Source of the DNA: JAEXZL01 sp049943125
GTDB lineage: Bacteria > Bacillota > Clostridia > Clostridiales > Clostridiaceae
Direction of reading: 5' to 3'
Length of the DNA: 64,000 nucleotides
Assembly (NCBI RefSeq): GCF_049943125.1
Contig: NZ_CP188040.1
Location: 3,100,001-3,164,000 of the forward strand
Shown here one piece after another: positions 1 to 8,413 of this stretch. A model generated the notes under the pieces. That model did not search any database. It was not told the origin of the DNA and worked only from the letters and a program-made list of their open reading frames with translations. The translations under genes were made by a program, and so were the position numbers. Each line of letters opens with the position of its first letter. Within the stretch, counting starts at the first letter, position 1.

Positions 1-412
1 AAAAGCAAAAGAGGTTCTAAAGGCCGCCCCTGCTGATAGTATAATCATTGGAGCAGACACCGTTGTTGCTCAGAATAATATGATATTAGGTAAACCAAAA
101 AGTAGAGAGGAAGCCTATAATATGCTTCAATCCTTGAGCGATAGCTGGCATGAGGTCTTCACAGGAGTTACTGTCATAAGCAAGAATTCTTTAAAAGAGG
201 AATCCCAGTGTACAGCTACAAGGGTTAAGTTTTCTCCCCTGACTGAAGAGGAGATATCAGCTTATCTTGATAGCGAAGACTACATGTCCTTTGCAGGAGC
301 CTATGGAATTCAAGGCGCTGCAGGAATATTTGTTGAACAAATTATTGGCGACTATTATAATATCGTTGGCTTACCAATTAATAAACTAAACTGCATGCTA
401 AAAACTTTTTAA
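1..412 (+). CDS. maf: Maf family nucleotide pyrophosphatase, 5' truncated
   Basis: House-cleaning nucleoside triphosphate pyrophosphatase of the Maf/YhdE family, which hydrolyses non-canonical or modified NTPs in the cytoplasm. The frame is open from the left edge of the window (codons begin at base 2), so the N-terminus lies outside. The motif GADTVV, holding the family's metal-binding Asp, is read before the first internal ATG at base 80, so that ATG is not the true start. It is followed by ILGKP and later by the typical end segment with GAYGIQG and FVEQI-GDYYNIVGLP. About 136 residues of a normal ~190 are present. The next gene is radC, the usual Firmicute order. Confidence 0.93.
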   Translation, partial: KAKEVLKAAPADSIIIGADTVVAQNNMILGKPKSREEAYNMLQSLSDSWHEVFTGVTVISKNSLKEESQCTATRVKFSPLTEEEISAYLDSEDYMSFAGAYGIQGAAGIFVEQIIGDYYNIVGLPINKLNCMLKTF

Positions 413-449
413 AATAAGGGGATGGGTAATCTATATAAAGGAGAAGGTC

Positions 450-1154
450 ATGGAGATTAACAAAGGCTCATACAGACATCTTAAAATATCAGATTTACCC
501 GAAGAAGAAAGACCAAGAGAGAAGCTTCTAAAAATGGGAGCACAAGCTCTCACAAATTCAGAGCTTTTAGCTCTCATACTAAGAACTGGTAATAAGAACG
601 AAAATATAATTCATCTTTGCGACAGGATTTTATCAGAATTTCAAGGACTTGCTGGACTCATTAATTGCACTCCTCAAAGGCTGATGAGAATCGGCGGAAT
701 AAAGGAAGCAAAAGCAGCTCAGCTTTGTGCCCTATTTGAAATTTCTAAGAGAGCTTACGTGCAAAAAGGAACGAAAATTAATAAGATTTCTAGCCCCATG
801 GAGGCGGCAAACCTGGTGAGAGAAGATATGAAATTTCTTAAACAGGAAGTGTTAAGGCTCATAATGCTCAACACAAAAAACTGTGTGTTATTTACAAAGG
901 ACATATTTATGGGAGGACTTAACTCTTCCATTGTGCATCCCAGAGAGATTTTTAGTGAAGCCTTGAGGTTTAATAGTGCTTCAATAATTGTTTGTCATAA
1001 TCATCCTTCTGGTGATCCATCTCCCAGTGATGAAGATATTAATATCACTCTTCGATTAAAGGAATGTGGTAAGCTAATGGGGATAGAGCTCATAGATCAC
1101 ATTATTATCGGAGGGAATTCATACGTAAGCTTAAAGGAAAAAGGAATAATCTAA
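450..1154 (+). CDS. radC: RadC family JAB-domain protein
   Basis: 234 residues, full length. The N-terminal half has the helix-hairpin-helix-like UPF0758 region (LPEEERPREKLL, then GGIKEAKAAQL). The C-terminal JAB/MPN-like metalloprotein domain carries HNHPSGDPSPSDED, starting at about residue 183, with the two His and the Asp expected to bind zinc. The name comes from an old E. coli DNA-repair phenotype that is now doubted; the molecular role is not settled. A good ribosome site (AAAGGAGAAGG) precedes the ATG. It lies between maf and mreB as in Bacillus and Clostridium and is probably co-transcribed with them. Confidence 0.95.
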   Translation: MEINKGSYRHLKISDLPEEERPREKLLKMGAQALTNSELLALILRTGNKNENIIHLCDRILSEFQGLAGLINCTPQRLMRIGGIKEAKAAQLCALFEISKRAYVQKGTKINKISSPMEAANLVREDMKFLKQEVLRLIMLNTKNCVLFTKDIFMGGLNSSIVHPREIFSEALRFNSASIIVCHNHPSGDPSPSDEDINITLRLKECGKLMGIELIDHIIIGGNSYVSLKEKGII

Positions 1155-1172
1155 TATGAAAGGGGAATAAAC

Positions 1173-2189
1173 ATGGCATTGTTTGGAATGACAAAAGACA
1201 TGGGTATTGATTTAGGAACAGCTAATACATTAGTATATGTAAAAGGAAAAGGGATTGTACTTAGAGAGCCTTCAGTAGTGGCTATTAATAATATAACAAA
1301 AAGAGCTCTAGCAGTAGGAAGCGAAGCTAAGCTTATGATAGGAAGAACTCCTGGTAACATCGTTGCTATAAGACCACTTAAGGATGGAGTTATTGCTGAT
1401 TTTGATATAACTCAAACCATGATAAAAAAGCTTATAGAAAAGGTAACAGCTAAAAGCGCTTTTGCTAGTCCTCGTATTATAGTATGCTTCCCATCTGGGG
1501 TTACTCAGGTTGAAAAAAGAGCTATAGAGGAATCCACTAGGCAGGCGGGCGCTAGAGAAGTACTTCTCATGGAGGAACCAATGGCTGCTGCTATAGGAGC
1601 TGGTCTTCCTGTAGATGAACCTACTGGAAGCATGATTGTTGATATGGGAGGCGGAACTACTGAAATTGCTGTTATCTCCTTAGGTGGTATAGTAACTAGT
1701 AAGTCCCTCCGAATTGCTGGTGATGAGCTTGACCAGGCCATAATCAACTATATTAAGAAGGAATACAATCTTATGATAGGTGAGAGAACCTCTGAGGCTA
1801 TTAAGATGGAGCTAGGTTCTGCTTACAAGGTTGATGATGAAGAAAGAACAATGAATATAAAAGGAAGAGATTTAATATCAGGACTTCCTAAAACAATAGA
1901 AATTTCAGAGACACAAATCAGAGATGCATTGAAGGAGCCTATAGCTTCTATCATAGAAGCAATTAAAACAACTCTTGAAAAGACACCACCAGAGCTAGCT
2001 GCTGACATTATGGATAAAGGAATAATGCTTGCAGGTGGAGGTGCTCTCCTAAGAGGCTTAGATATGCTGATAAATCATGAAACCCATATGCCGGTACATA
2101 TAGCCGAAAATCCACTAGATTGCGTAGCACTAGGAGCAGGTAAGGCTTTGGATAACTTTGACAGCATAGCTAGAGGTCAAAGAGGCTAG
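1173..2189 (+). CDS. mreB: Rod-shape-determining protein MreB
   Basis: Bacterial actin homologue that polymerises under the membrane and guides the elongation-mode wall synthesis machinery. 338 residues, the usual length. Visible are the phosphate-1 loop near the N-terminus (MGIDLGTANT), the phosphate-2 segment (VDMGGGTTEIAV) and the adenosine motif (MLAGGGALLRGL) of the actin/HSP70 ATPase fold. The ATG has an AAAGGGGAA ribosome site. It heads mreB-mreC-mreD-PBP2; mreC starts two bases after its stop codon, so translation is probably coupled. Confidence 0.98.
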   Translation: MALFGMTKDMGIDLGTANTLVYVKGKGIVLREPSVVAINNITKRALAVGSEAKLMIGRTPGNIVAIRPLKDGVIADFDITQTMIKKLIEKVTAKSAFASPRIIVCFPSGVTQVEKRAIEESTRQAGAREVLLMEEPMAAAIGAGLPVDEPTGSMIVDMGGGTTEIAVISLGGIVTSKSLRIAGDELDQAIINYIKKEYNLMIGERTSEAIKMELGSAYKVDDEERTMNIKGRDLISGLPKTIEISETQIRDALKEPIASIIEAIKTTLEKTPPELAADIMDKGIMLAGGGALLRGLDMLINHETHMPVHIAENPLDCVALGAGKALDNFDSIARGQRG

Positions 2190-2191
2190 TA

Positions 2192-3037
2192 ATGAAGATA
2201 TTTAAAAATAAGCTGGCAGTTACTATTATAGTACTGTCAGTTGCCTTTTTAGGGCTTATTGGGTTCAGTGTTAATAAAGATAGCAGTAGTGTTTTGGTAG
2301 GTGGAGTAGGCGCAGTTTTTAATCCTATACAAAAATTCGTTTATGGTGTCAATGATAAGGTGCAGGATTTTTTATACTTTGCATTTAATTTTAGTGATGT
2401 TAAATCAGAAAACATAGCTTTAAGAGAAGAAAATGAAGAGCTTAAATCTCAGCTTATTGAGCTTGAAGATTTAAAGGATGAAAATGAAAGGTTTAGAGAG
2501 CTTTATAGCTTTACAGAAAATAGAGATGAATATAGCTATATCGGAGCTAATATTATAAATATCCCCTCAGGCTCCTATTTAAATAGCTACACCATCGATA
2601 AGGGTGAAAATGTTGACCTAGCCAAGGGTATGGTTGTGATAAGCAATAGTGGTCTTGTAGGTCAGATTTCCAGGGTGGAAAGTAACTGGGCTATTGTAGA
2701 CAATATTATTAATGAAAATATAGCTGTAAGTGTAACAGTGCAGAGCACCAGAGAAGCTGTTGGTATACTAAAAGGCTATAGAGATGGAAATAATAATCTG
2801 TTGGCAAAGGTCTATAATCTTCCTTTGGATTCCGAGGTTAAAGAGGGAGATATAATATTAACCTCCGGACTAGGAAATATCTATCCTAAAGGAGTAAAAG
2901 TAGGAGAGGTGATTTCCGTAGATGAGGATAAGGGGAAGCTCATGAAGATTGCTACGGTAAAGCCTTATGTGGATTTTAATAGGCTAGAGGAGCTCTTTGT
3001 AGTTATTCCTGAGGATATTAGAAATATTGAGTATTAA
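2192..3037 (+). CDS. mreC: Rod-shape-determining protein MreC
   Basis: 281-residue bitopic membrane protein. One N-terminal transmembrane segment (about residues 8-26) is followed by a coiled coil (about 70-105, repeated ENxELKxQLxELEDLKDENE pattern), then the periplasm-side double beta-barrel domain (GxxVDLAKGMVVISNSGLVGQI and later EGDIILTSGLGNIYPKG). MreC links MreB filaments to the transpeptidase PBP2 and to RodA. The start codon is two bases past mreB, with a GA-rich ribosome site inside the mreB 3' end. Confidence 0.96.
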   Translation: MKIFKNKLAVTIIVLSVAFLGLIGFSVNKDSSSVLVGGVGAVFNPIQKFVYGVNDKVQDFLYFAFNFSDVKSENIALREENEELKSQLIELEDLKDENERFRELYSFTENRDEYSYIGANIINIPSGSYLNSYTIDKGENVDLAKGMVVISNSGLVGQISRVESNWAIVDNIINENIAVSVTVQSTREAVGILKGYRDGNNNLLAKVYNLPLDSEVKEGDIILTSGLGNIYPKGVKVGEVISVDEDKGKLMKIATVKPYVDFNRLEELFVVIPEDIRNIEY

Positions 3038-3049
3038 GAGGGGAAATGT

Positions 3050-3544
3050 ATGAGAAAAACTATCCTGGTACTGATTTGCATAGGATTAATGATATTAGAT
3101 AATACTATTATTCCACATATGGATATAAATACCTATTATCCTAGTTTATTATTTGTATTTGCCCTCTGCCATTCTTTTGTTAATGATAGATGGGATGCTC
3201 TTTACATAGGTGTGTTTACTGGCCTCCTTCAGGATATTTATTTTTTTCAGGGCTTTGGTGTTAATACACTGGTAAATATGCTTGTATGTGTGGCTGCAGC
3301 AGTAATTGGTGAGAGTATTTTTAGAGAAAAAAAGCTCATACCAGTGCTGGCCACTTTTGTTTTAGCTATGATTAAATATATATTGGTGTATATAATACTT
3401 TTTGCTATAGGGTTATCAATGAGTTTAAAGGGGATACTTTACGTGGCCTTGATGTCTATGTTAGTAGCCTTCTTTATTTATAAACCGGTATATAAGATGT
3501 CAGAAAAGAATTATATGAAAAAGGATTGGAAATTTAATGAATAG
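3050..3544 (+). CDS. mreD: Rod-shape-determining protein MreD
   Basis: 164-residue polytopic membrane protein with about five hydrophobic segments, the size and profile of MreD. It is part of the elongasome with MreC and PBP2. Identification relies on position between mreC and PBP2 and on the typical family segment LLQDIYFFQGFGVNTLVNM. The ribosome site is AGAGGGGA before ATG. Sequence conservation in this family is low, so context carries much of the weight. Confidence 0.92.
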   Translation: MRKTILVLICIGLMILDNTIIPHMDINTYYPSLLFVFALCHSFVNDRWDALYIGVFTGLLQDIYFFQGFGVNTLVNMLVCVAAAVIGESIFREKKLIPVLATFVLAMIKYILVYIILFAIGLSMSLKGILYVALMSMLVAFFIYKPVYKMSEKNYMKKDWKFNE

Positions 3545-3554
3545 GTGATGATTG

Positions 3555-6449
3555 GTGAATAAAAAGGGAAAGATAAGGGTTAATAGGTTTACTTTATTGG
3601 TTTTAATACTGCTTTTAATCTACGGTGCTATTATATCAAAGCTAGTGATGATTCAGATAGTAGACCACGAGGATTATAAGGGCAGAGCTGATGAGTTATC
3701 TGTTAAATCAATAACAGAACAGGCGCCAAGGGGTAAAATATATGACTCCAATGGAGCAGTACTGGCTGATAGTAAACAAAGCTACGCTGTAGAATATATG
3801 GAAACGGAGGAAAGCAAAAAGCTTTTCTTTGATACTATGGCAACAGTATTTAAGCTTTTAGATAAATATGGCGAGGAAATCCTAGATGAGTTTAGGTTAA
3901 AAATTGATGAAAGTGGCAACTTTTATATGAATTATAACACACAGGATGCTACAGCTATAAAGACCTTAGAGTTGAGATTTAAAGAGGATAGAAATTTTGA
4001 TTATTATATAAAAAATGAAAATAAGTATTTCAAGGATAAAAAAGAAGATGATTATACTGAGGAGGATCTTATTAAGCTGGAGGATTTAATGCTTGAGATT
4101 TCCCCTGAAGAAATGTTCTATAGACTAGTTAAGCAGTATAAAATGTATCTACTTTTGAATCCTACTGAGGATGAAGCAGAGAAGTATTCAGAGCTTGATG
4201 GAGAGGAAATCACAGAACTACTTCTTGAAAGGTACTCCCTACAAGATATTAGAAAATATATGGTGGTACTGGATGCTATAAAGATGCAGAGCTATTCAGG
4301 TTATAATCCTACTACCATTGCTTCAAATATCTCTAATGAAACAGCCTTTGTATTTATGCAGAAGCTCAATGATATGCCTGGAATTGATGTGAGATATCAG
4401 CCTGTGAGATACTACCCCTATGGAAGTCTAGCATCGTCAGTGATTGGTTATGTGTCTTCTATCAGCTCTACTCAAAAGGAAAAGCTAGAGGAGAAGGGTT
4501 ATGATGCAGCGACAGATAAGCTTGGTATTAGTGGAATAGAGGCTGCCTTTGAAGAGGAGCTTAAAGGAGCTAAAGGAGAAAACAAAGTAAAGGTAAATAC
4601 CTATGGAAGAATTACAGAGGAGCTTTTCAGGCTAGAGACCTTCCCTGGAAATAATGTGCACCTTACTTTGGATTCGCCACTGCAATATACTGCAGAGAGG
4701 TCCTTGAAGGAAGCTCTTCAGGAATTAAGTGCTAAAAGGGTAGTCGATAATGGCAGAAATATCGTTGCCAATGCTAATCGAGGAGCAGTGGTGGTTACCG
4801 AGGTGAACACTGGAAGAATCCTTGCCATGGCCAGTTACCCAGACTTCGATCCGAATATATTTACAATACCAGGGATGCTCACTGATGAGCTCAGTGAAAA
4901 ATACTTTACTCCTGATTATGAGGCATTTGCAGAGGAATATATTAAAGCTACAGGGTCAACAAAAACTCCTAACCAGCTTTTTTCTAGTGACTATACTGTG
5001 GATACCTACGATATTTATCCTAAGCCTTTCTTTAATTATGCTACCCAGGGTCTTTTGCCCACAGGCTCAACCTTCAAGTTCGTTACAGCAGCAGCAGCTT
5101 TAGAAGCTGGCGTGGTTAATCCATACGAAAAGATATATGATCACGGGATTTTCAATAAGTATGATGAATTCGAAAATTATCAAGGAATGTGCGAAATATA
5201 TAACAGCTATAGAGGAAGTCATGGTTATGTTAATATGGCAGAGGCCTTTAGAGTTTCCTGCAACTATTACTTCTATGAGCTAGCCTACAGGCTCTATGAC
5301 CCAGATAATAAAAACAACAATAATGAAAATTTTGACGCTTTGGCGGAGTTTTCCTGGAAGCTTGGCTTAGGTTATGATCCAGAGACAGACAATGTTAAGG
5401 GTACGGGAGTTGAAATATACGAGAATAAAAATGGACAGGTCTATTCAATCTCTGCCTATGCAAACCTAGCAGCGGATATGGCTAAATTTGATGTTGTTGA
5501 TATGCTCGAAGCAGGTGAATATACTTATGCTCCAGGTATGGGAGAGAATCATGAACCTTTCCTTGTTGCTTACAAAGCTAATGATGATCAGGAGCTGGCA
5601 GAAGCTAAGCAGGCAGTAAAGGATTATGTGGCTGATGGATTAAGAAGTCGTGCGGATGAAGAAAAACGTAAAAATGCTGAAGAAAATGATAACAGTGATG
5701 AAGAAAATGGTAAAAGTGATAAAGTAGTGATAAATGACATTCAGAAGCTCCTTAAAAGGCTAGTATCCCATTACTCTGAGGAGGAAAGAGCTAAATTTAC
5801 CGATGATGATTTCATAAAGGCAGCTAATAATTTATATCGTTATATTTATATAGATAGGAATGGAGATATAACAGCTCCTGGTAATATGACAAATAGCTCC
5901 ATAGGCCTTGGGATGAATCAATTCACTCCACTGCAGGTAACTAATGCTTTGGCTACAATAGTTAATGGTGGTACCAGATATCAGGCTCATCTTGTTGATA
6001 GGGTAACCAGTCCTGATAATGAGGTTGTTAAGGAATATGAGCCTACAGTAGTTAAGGATTTAGAGCTTAAGGAAAGCACTGTGAAAAATGTTAAATATGG
6101 TATGTCCCTCCTTCATAAGACTGGAGTATTTGGTAATTTTCCTATACCTTCTGCAGGAAAGACCGGAACAGCTATATTTAGAAATGACCAGAGAGAGATT
6201 GGTAGATCCGATTATGGTGTATATGTAGCCTTTGCTCCTATTGAGAAGCCAGAAATAGCTATAACTGTAGTTATGTATGACGCAGCTCATGGTAGCAGTG
6301 CAGCACCCGTTGCTAGGGCTGTTATGGAAACCTATTTTAGGGATATAATTAAAACCCAGCATCCAGGATATACATCCACTACCACAGCATATACCTTAGA
6401 ACCTCCAGTAGCTCCAATATATAATGATGGGGAAACGGCAGAGAATTAA
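3555..6449 (+). CDS. mrdA: Penicillin-binding protein 2 (elongation transpeptidase)
   Basis: Class B PBP that crosslinks peptidoglycan during elongation with RodA and MreBCD. One N-terminal membrane anchor (about residues 13-33), a long pedestal domain, then the transpeptidase domain with Ser-x-x-Lys (STFK, about residue 505), Ser-x-Asn (SCN, about 568) and Lys-Thr-Gly-Thr (about 869). At about 964 residues it is much longer than the ~630 of E. coli PBP2; extra sequence includes a charged segment around residues 690-725 rich in Glu, Asp, Asn and Lys. Two adjacent starts are possible, TTG at 3552 and GTG at 3555; the GTG has the better spacing from the AGGTGAT site. Confidence 0.95.
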   Translation: MNKKGKIRVNRFTLLVLILLLIYGAIISKLVMIQIVDHEDYKGRADELSVKSITEQAPRGKIYDSNGAVLADSKQSYAVEYMETEESKKLFFDTMATVFKLLDKYGEEILDEFRLKIDESGNFYMNYNTQDATAIKTLELRFKEDRNFDYYIKNENKYFKDKKEDDYTEEDLIKLEDLMLEISPEEMFYRLVKQYKMYLLLNPTEDEAEKYSELDGEEITELLLERYSLQDIRKYMVVLDAIKMQSYSGYNPTTIASNISNETAFVFMQKLNDMPGIDVRYQPVRYYPYGSLASSVIGYVSSISSTQKEKLEEKGYDAATDKLGISGIEAAFEEELKGAKGENKVKVNTYGRITEELFRLETFPGNNVHLTLDSPLQYTAERSLKEALQELSAKRVVDNGRNIVANANRGAVVVTEVNTGRILAMASYPDFDPNIFTIPGMLTDELSEKYFTPDYEAFAEEYIKATGSTKTPNQLFSSDYTVDTYDIYPKPFFNYATQGLLPTGSTFKFVTAAAALEAGVVNPYEKIYDHGIFNKYDEFENYQGMCEIYNSYRGSHGYVNMAEAFRVSCNYYFYELAYRLYDPDNKNNNNENFDALAEFSWKLGLGYDPETDNVKGTGVEIYENKNGQVYSISAYANLAADMAKFDVVDMLEAGEYTYAPGMGENHEPFLVAYKANDDQELAEAKQAVKDYVADGLRSRADEEKRKNAEENDNSDEENGKSDKVVINDIQKLLKRLVSHYSEEERAKFTDDDFIKAANNLYRYIYIDRNGDITAPGNMTNSSIGLGMNQFTPLQVTNALATIVNGGTRYQAHLVDRVTSPDNEVVKEYEPTVVKDLELKESTVKNVKYGMSLLHKTGVFGNFPIPSAGKTGTAIFRNDQREIGRSDYGVYVAFAPIEKPEIAITVVMYDAAHGSSAAPVARAVMETYFRDIIKTQHPGYTSTTTAYTLEPPVAPIYNDGETAEN

Positions 6450-6460
6450 TGTTGAAAATT

Positions 6461-6505
6461 ATGGGAGTACAGTAATCTACACTGTACTCCCATATATTAT
6501 TTTTA
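6461..6505 (+). terminator. Intrinsic terminator after PBP2 gene
   Basis: A perfect 13-bp stem (6461-6473 with 6481-6493) and 7-base loop, followed by an AT-rich tract containing TTATTTTTAAT. It closes the maf-radC-mre-PBP2 transcription unit and separates it from minCDE. Confidence 0.85.
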
Positions 6506-6585
6506 ATATTAATTGTAAAATAAAGAAGGATTTATCCTTAATCTGTTGAAATATAATAATGATAGCTTAAGCTTGGAGGTTTCAT

Positions 6586-7221
6586 ATGCTAGATAAAAGA
6601 ATTATTATTAAAGGAAATAAAGATGGACTAATAGCTGTAATAAATATGTATAAGTTTAAAGATTTCGAGGAAATGCTTGAGCTATTGAAGGAAAAGCTAT
6701 CCCGAGGAAAGAAATTTTTTAAGGGAGCAACCATAACAATAAATACTAATTTAAAGCTCATTGATGAAGCCCATATGAAAAAGCTTAAACATATACTTTT
6801 TGAAGAGTTTCTTATTCAGGATTGTATATTTGTGGATAAAGAAGAAGTTCAGGATAAAATGTTTAACGGGGTTTCGGAAGGAAGAACAAAGTTTATAACG
6901 AAAACCGTAAGAGGGGGCCAATCTATTGATTATCCCGGTAATATAGTCATTATCGGTGATGTAAATAGTGGAGCTGAGGTTAGAGCTGAAGGAAATATAA
7001 TAGTTCTTGGAAGTCTCAAAGGACAAGTTTTTGCAGGAACCTCCGGAAATGAAAAAGCAATTATTGCAGCCTTTAATCTTCAGCCGGAAATATTGCAGAT
7101 CTGCGGAATTATAACTATATCACCAGAGGATGAGGAAAAACCACAATATCCTGAGGTGGCCAAGATAAAAGATGGGGCAATAGTTGTTGAACCGTATATA
7201 CCGAATAAATATAATTATTAA
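6586..7221 (+). CDS. minC: Septum-site-determining protein MinC
   Basis: 211 residues. The N-terminal domain (about 1-95) is the FtsZ-antagonising part; the C-terminal beta-helix domain carries GNIVIIGDVNSGAEVRAEGNI and VLGSLKGQVFAG, the typical MinD-binding and dimerising region. With MinD it blocks Z-ring assembly away from midcell. The ribosome site is TTGGAGGTTT. A TATAAT at 6552-6557 upstream could be the -10 of the min promoter, but no good -35 box is seen. A small palindrome (AAGGAT, TT, ATCCTT) sits at 6526-6539. Confidence 0.96.
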   Translation: MLDKRIIIKGNKDGLIAVINMYKFKDFEEMLELLKEKLSRGKKFFKGATITINTNLKLIDEAHMKKLKHILFEEFLIQDCIFVDKEEVQDKMFNGVSEGRTKFITKTVRGGQSIDYPGNIVIIGDVNSGAEVRAEGNIIVLGSLKGQVFAGTSGNEKAIIAAFNLQPEILQICGIITISPEDEEKPQYPEVAKIKDGAIVVEPYIPNKYNY

Positions 7222-7239
7222 TCGTGTGGAGGGATATAA

Positions 7240-8040
7240 ATGGGTGAATCTATAGTTGTTACATCAGGAAAAGGCGGAGTAGGTAAAACTACTACCACAG
7301 CAAACATCGGTACAGCATTAGCTTCCATGGGTAAGAAGGTAGTGCTAATCGACGGAGATACAGGCCTTCGAAACCTTGATGTACTTATGGGATTAGAAAA
7401 TAGAATAGTTTATACTGTAATGGATATATTTGAAAATCGTTGCAGAACAAAACAGGCGCTTATAAAGGATAAGAGATTTCCAAATTTATTTTTATTACCT
7501 ACAGCACAAACCAAGGATAAGTCTGACATAAATCCTCAACAGATGCTTAAGCTGGTAGATGAGCTTAAGGAGGATTTTGACTATGTAATAATCGATTGTC
7601 CTGCAGGGATAGAGCAGGGCTTTGAAAATGCAATAATAGGAGCAGACAGAGCTGTAATAGTTGTTAATCCTGAAATCACCTCTGTGAGAGATGCTGACAG
7701 AGTAATTGGAAAGCTTGATGCAAAGGGCTTAGATGATCATCAGGTGGTTATTAATAGGTTGAACTATGAGATGACACAAAGAGGCGATATGCTTGATATA
7801 AGTGATATCATAGAAACACTCTCTGTTAAGCTTCTAGGAGTTGTTCCTGACGATAGAAACATCACTATATCTACTAATAAGGGTGAACCAATAGTTCTTG
7901 ATGAAAAGTCCTATTCAGGTAATGCTTTTAGAAATATTGCAAGAAGAATTTGCGGTGAAGAAGTACCGCTTATGAATTTATCTACAGAAAATGAAGGGTT
8001 TTTTGGGGCACTAAAGAAGTTGTTCAAAAAAGGGAAATAA
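7240..8040 (+). CDS. minD: Septum-site-determining protein MinD
   Basis: ParA/MinD-family membrane ATPase that recruits MinC to the inner membrane. 266 residues. The deviant Walker A motif GKGGVGKTTT is at residues 10-19, followed by LIDGDTGLRNLD and the Walker B region FDYVIIDCPAGIE. The C-terminus ends in a short amphipathic helix (FFGALKKLFKKGK), the expected membrane-targeting sequence. It lies between minC and minE with short spacing, so one transcript is likely. Confidence 0.98.
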   Translation: MGESIVVTSGKGGVGKTTTTANIGTALASMGKKVVLIDGDTGLRNLDVLMGLENRIVYTVMDIFENRCRTKQALIKDKRFPNLFLLPTAQTKDKSDINPQQMLKLVDELKEDFDYVIIDCPAGIEQGFENAIIGADRAVIVVNPEITSVRDADRVIGKLDAKGLDDHQVVINRLNYEMTQRGDMLDISDIIETLSVKLLGVVPDDRNITISTNKGEPIVLDEKSYSGNAFRNIARRICGEEVPLMNLSTENEGFFGALKKLFKKGK

Positions 8041-8051
8041 GGAGGGGGAAT

Positions 8052-8321
8052 ATGGAATTCTTAAATAGGCTATTTTCTAATAAGCCCAGTCCTAAGGATG
8101 TAGCAAAGGATAGGCTTAAATTAATATTAATAAATGATAGGGGCACCTTATCTCCGGATATCCTGGATAAGATAAAGAGTGAAATATTAGAGGTTCTCTC
8201 TAGATACATAGAAATTGAGCCTTCTGATGTGGACATAGCTGTCACCTCTACGGAAAAATTAGAGGGTGGCGCACCTTCACTAGTAGCTAATATACCTATT
8301 AAAAATGTAAGAAAAAGATAA
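8052..8321 (+). CDS. minE: Cell division topological specificity factor MinE
   Basis: 89 residues, normal length. MinE binds MinD, stimulates its ATPase and drives pole-to-pole oscillation. The N-terminal segment MEFLNRLFSNKPSPKDVAKDRLKLILINDR matches the family's membrane/MinD-binding region, here quoted only for its key parts FLNRLF and RLKLILINDR; the rest is the topological specificity domain. The ribosome site is AAGGAGGGGG. Its presence suggests an oscillating Min system rather than the DivIVA/MinJ type of Bacillus. Confidence 0.95.
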   Translation: MEFLNRLFSNKPSPKDVAKDRLKLILINDRGTLSPDILDKIKSEILEVLSRYIEIEPSDVDIAVTSTEKLEGGAPSLVANIPIKNVRKR

Positions 8322-8350
8322 TTGACATAAAGCTATATATATTTTAAACT
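8322..8350 (+). promoter_or_regulatory. Predicted rodA promoter
   Basis: A perfect -35 box TTGACA at 8322-8327 is followed after 17 bases by TAAACT at 8345-8350, a 4/6 match to the -10 consensus. It begins at the last base of minE and overlaps the left half of a large inverted repeat. It would give rodA its own transcript. Confidence 0.55.
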
Positions 8351-8397
8351 TAATTGATTATAGATATTATTAAGTTTATAATAGTATATAGCTTTAT
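8327..8397 (+). repeat. Long two-part inverted repeat between minE and rodA
   Basis: Outer arms of 13 bp match perfectly (8327-8339 with 8385-8397) and enclose a second perfect 10-bp pair (8345-8354 with 8369-8378). No U-tract follows as in a normal terminator; the rodA ribosome site starts 5 bases after the right arm. It may be an operator overlapping the promoter, or, on a read-through transcript from min, an RNA structure close to the rodA ribosome site. Confidence 0.7.
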
Positions 8398-8413
8398 TTG
8401 TCGGAGGGGTTTA

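Noticed and set aside
4822..5103. 93-codon frame inside the PBP2 gene
   Set aside because: Shadow of the transpeptidase reading frame, no ribosome site.
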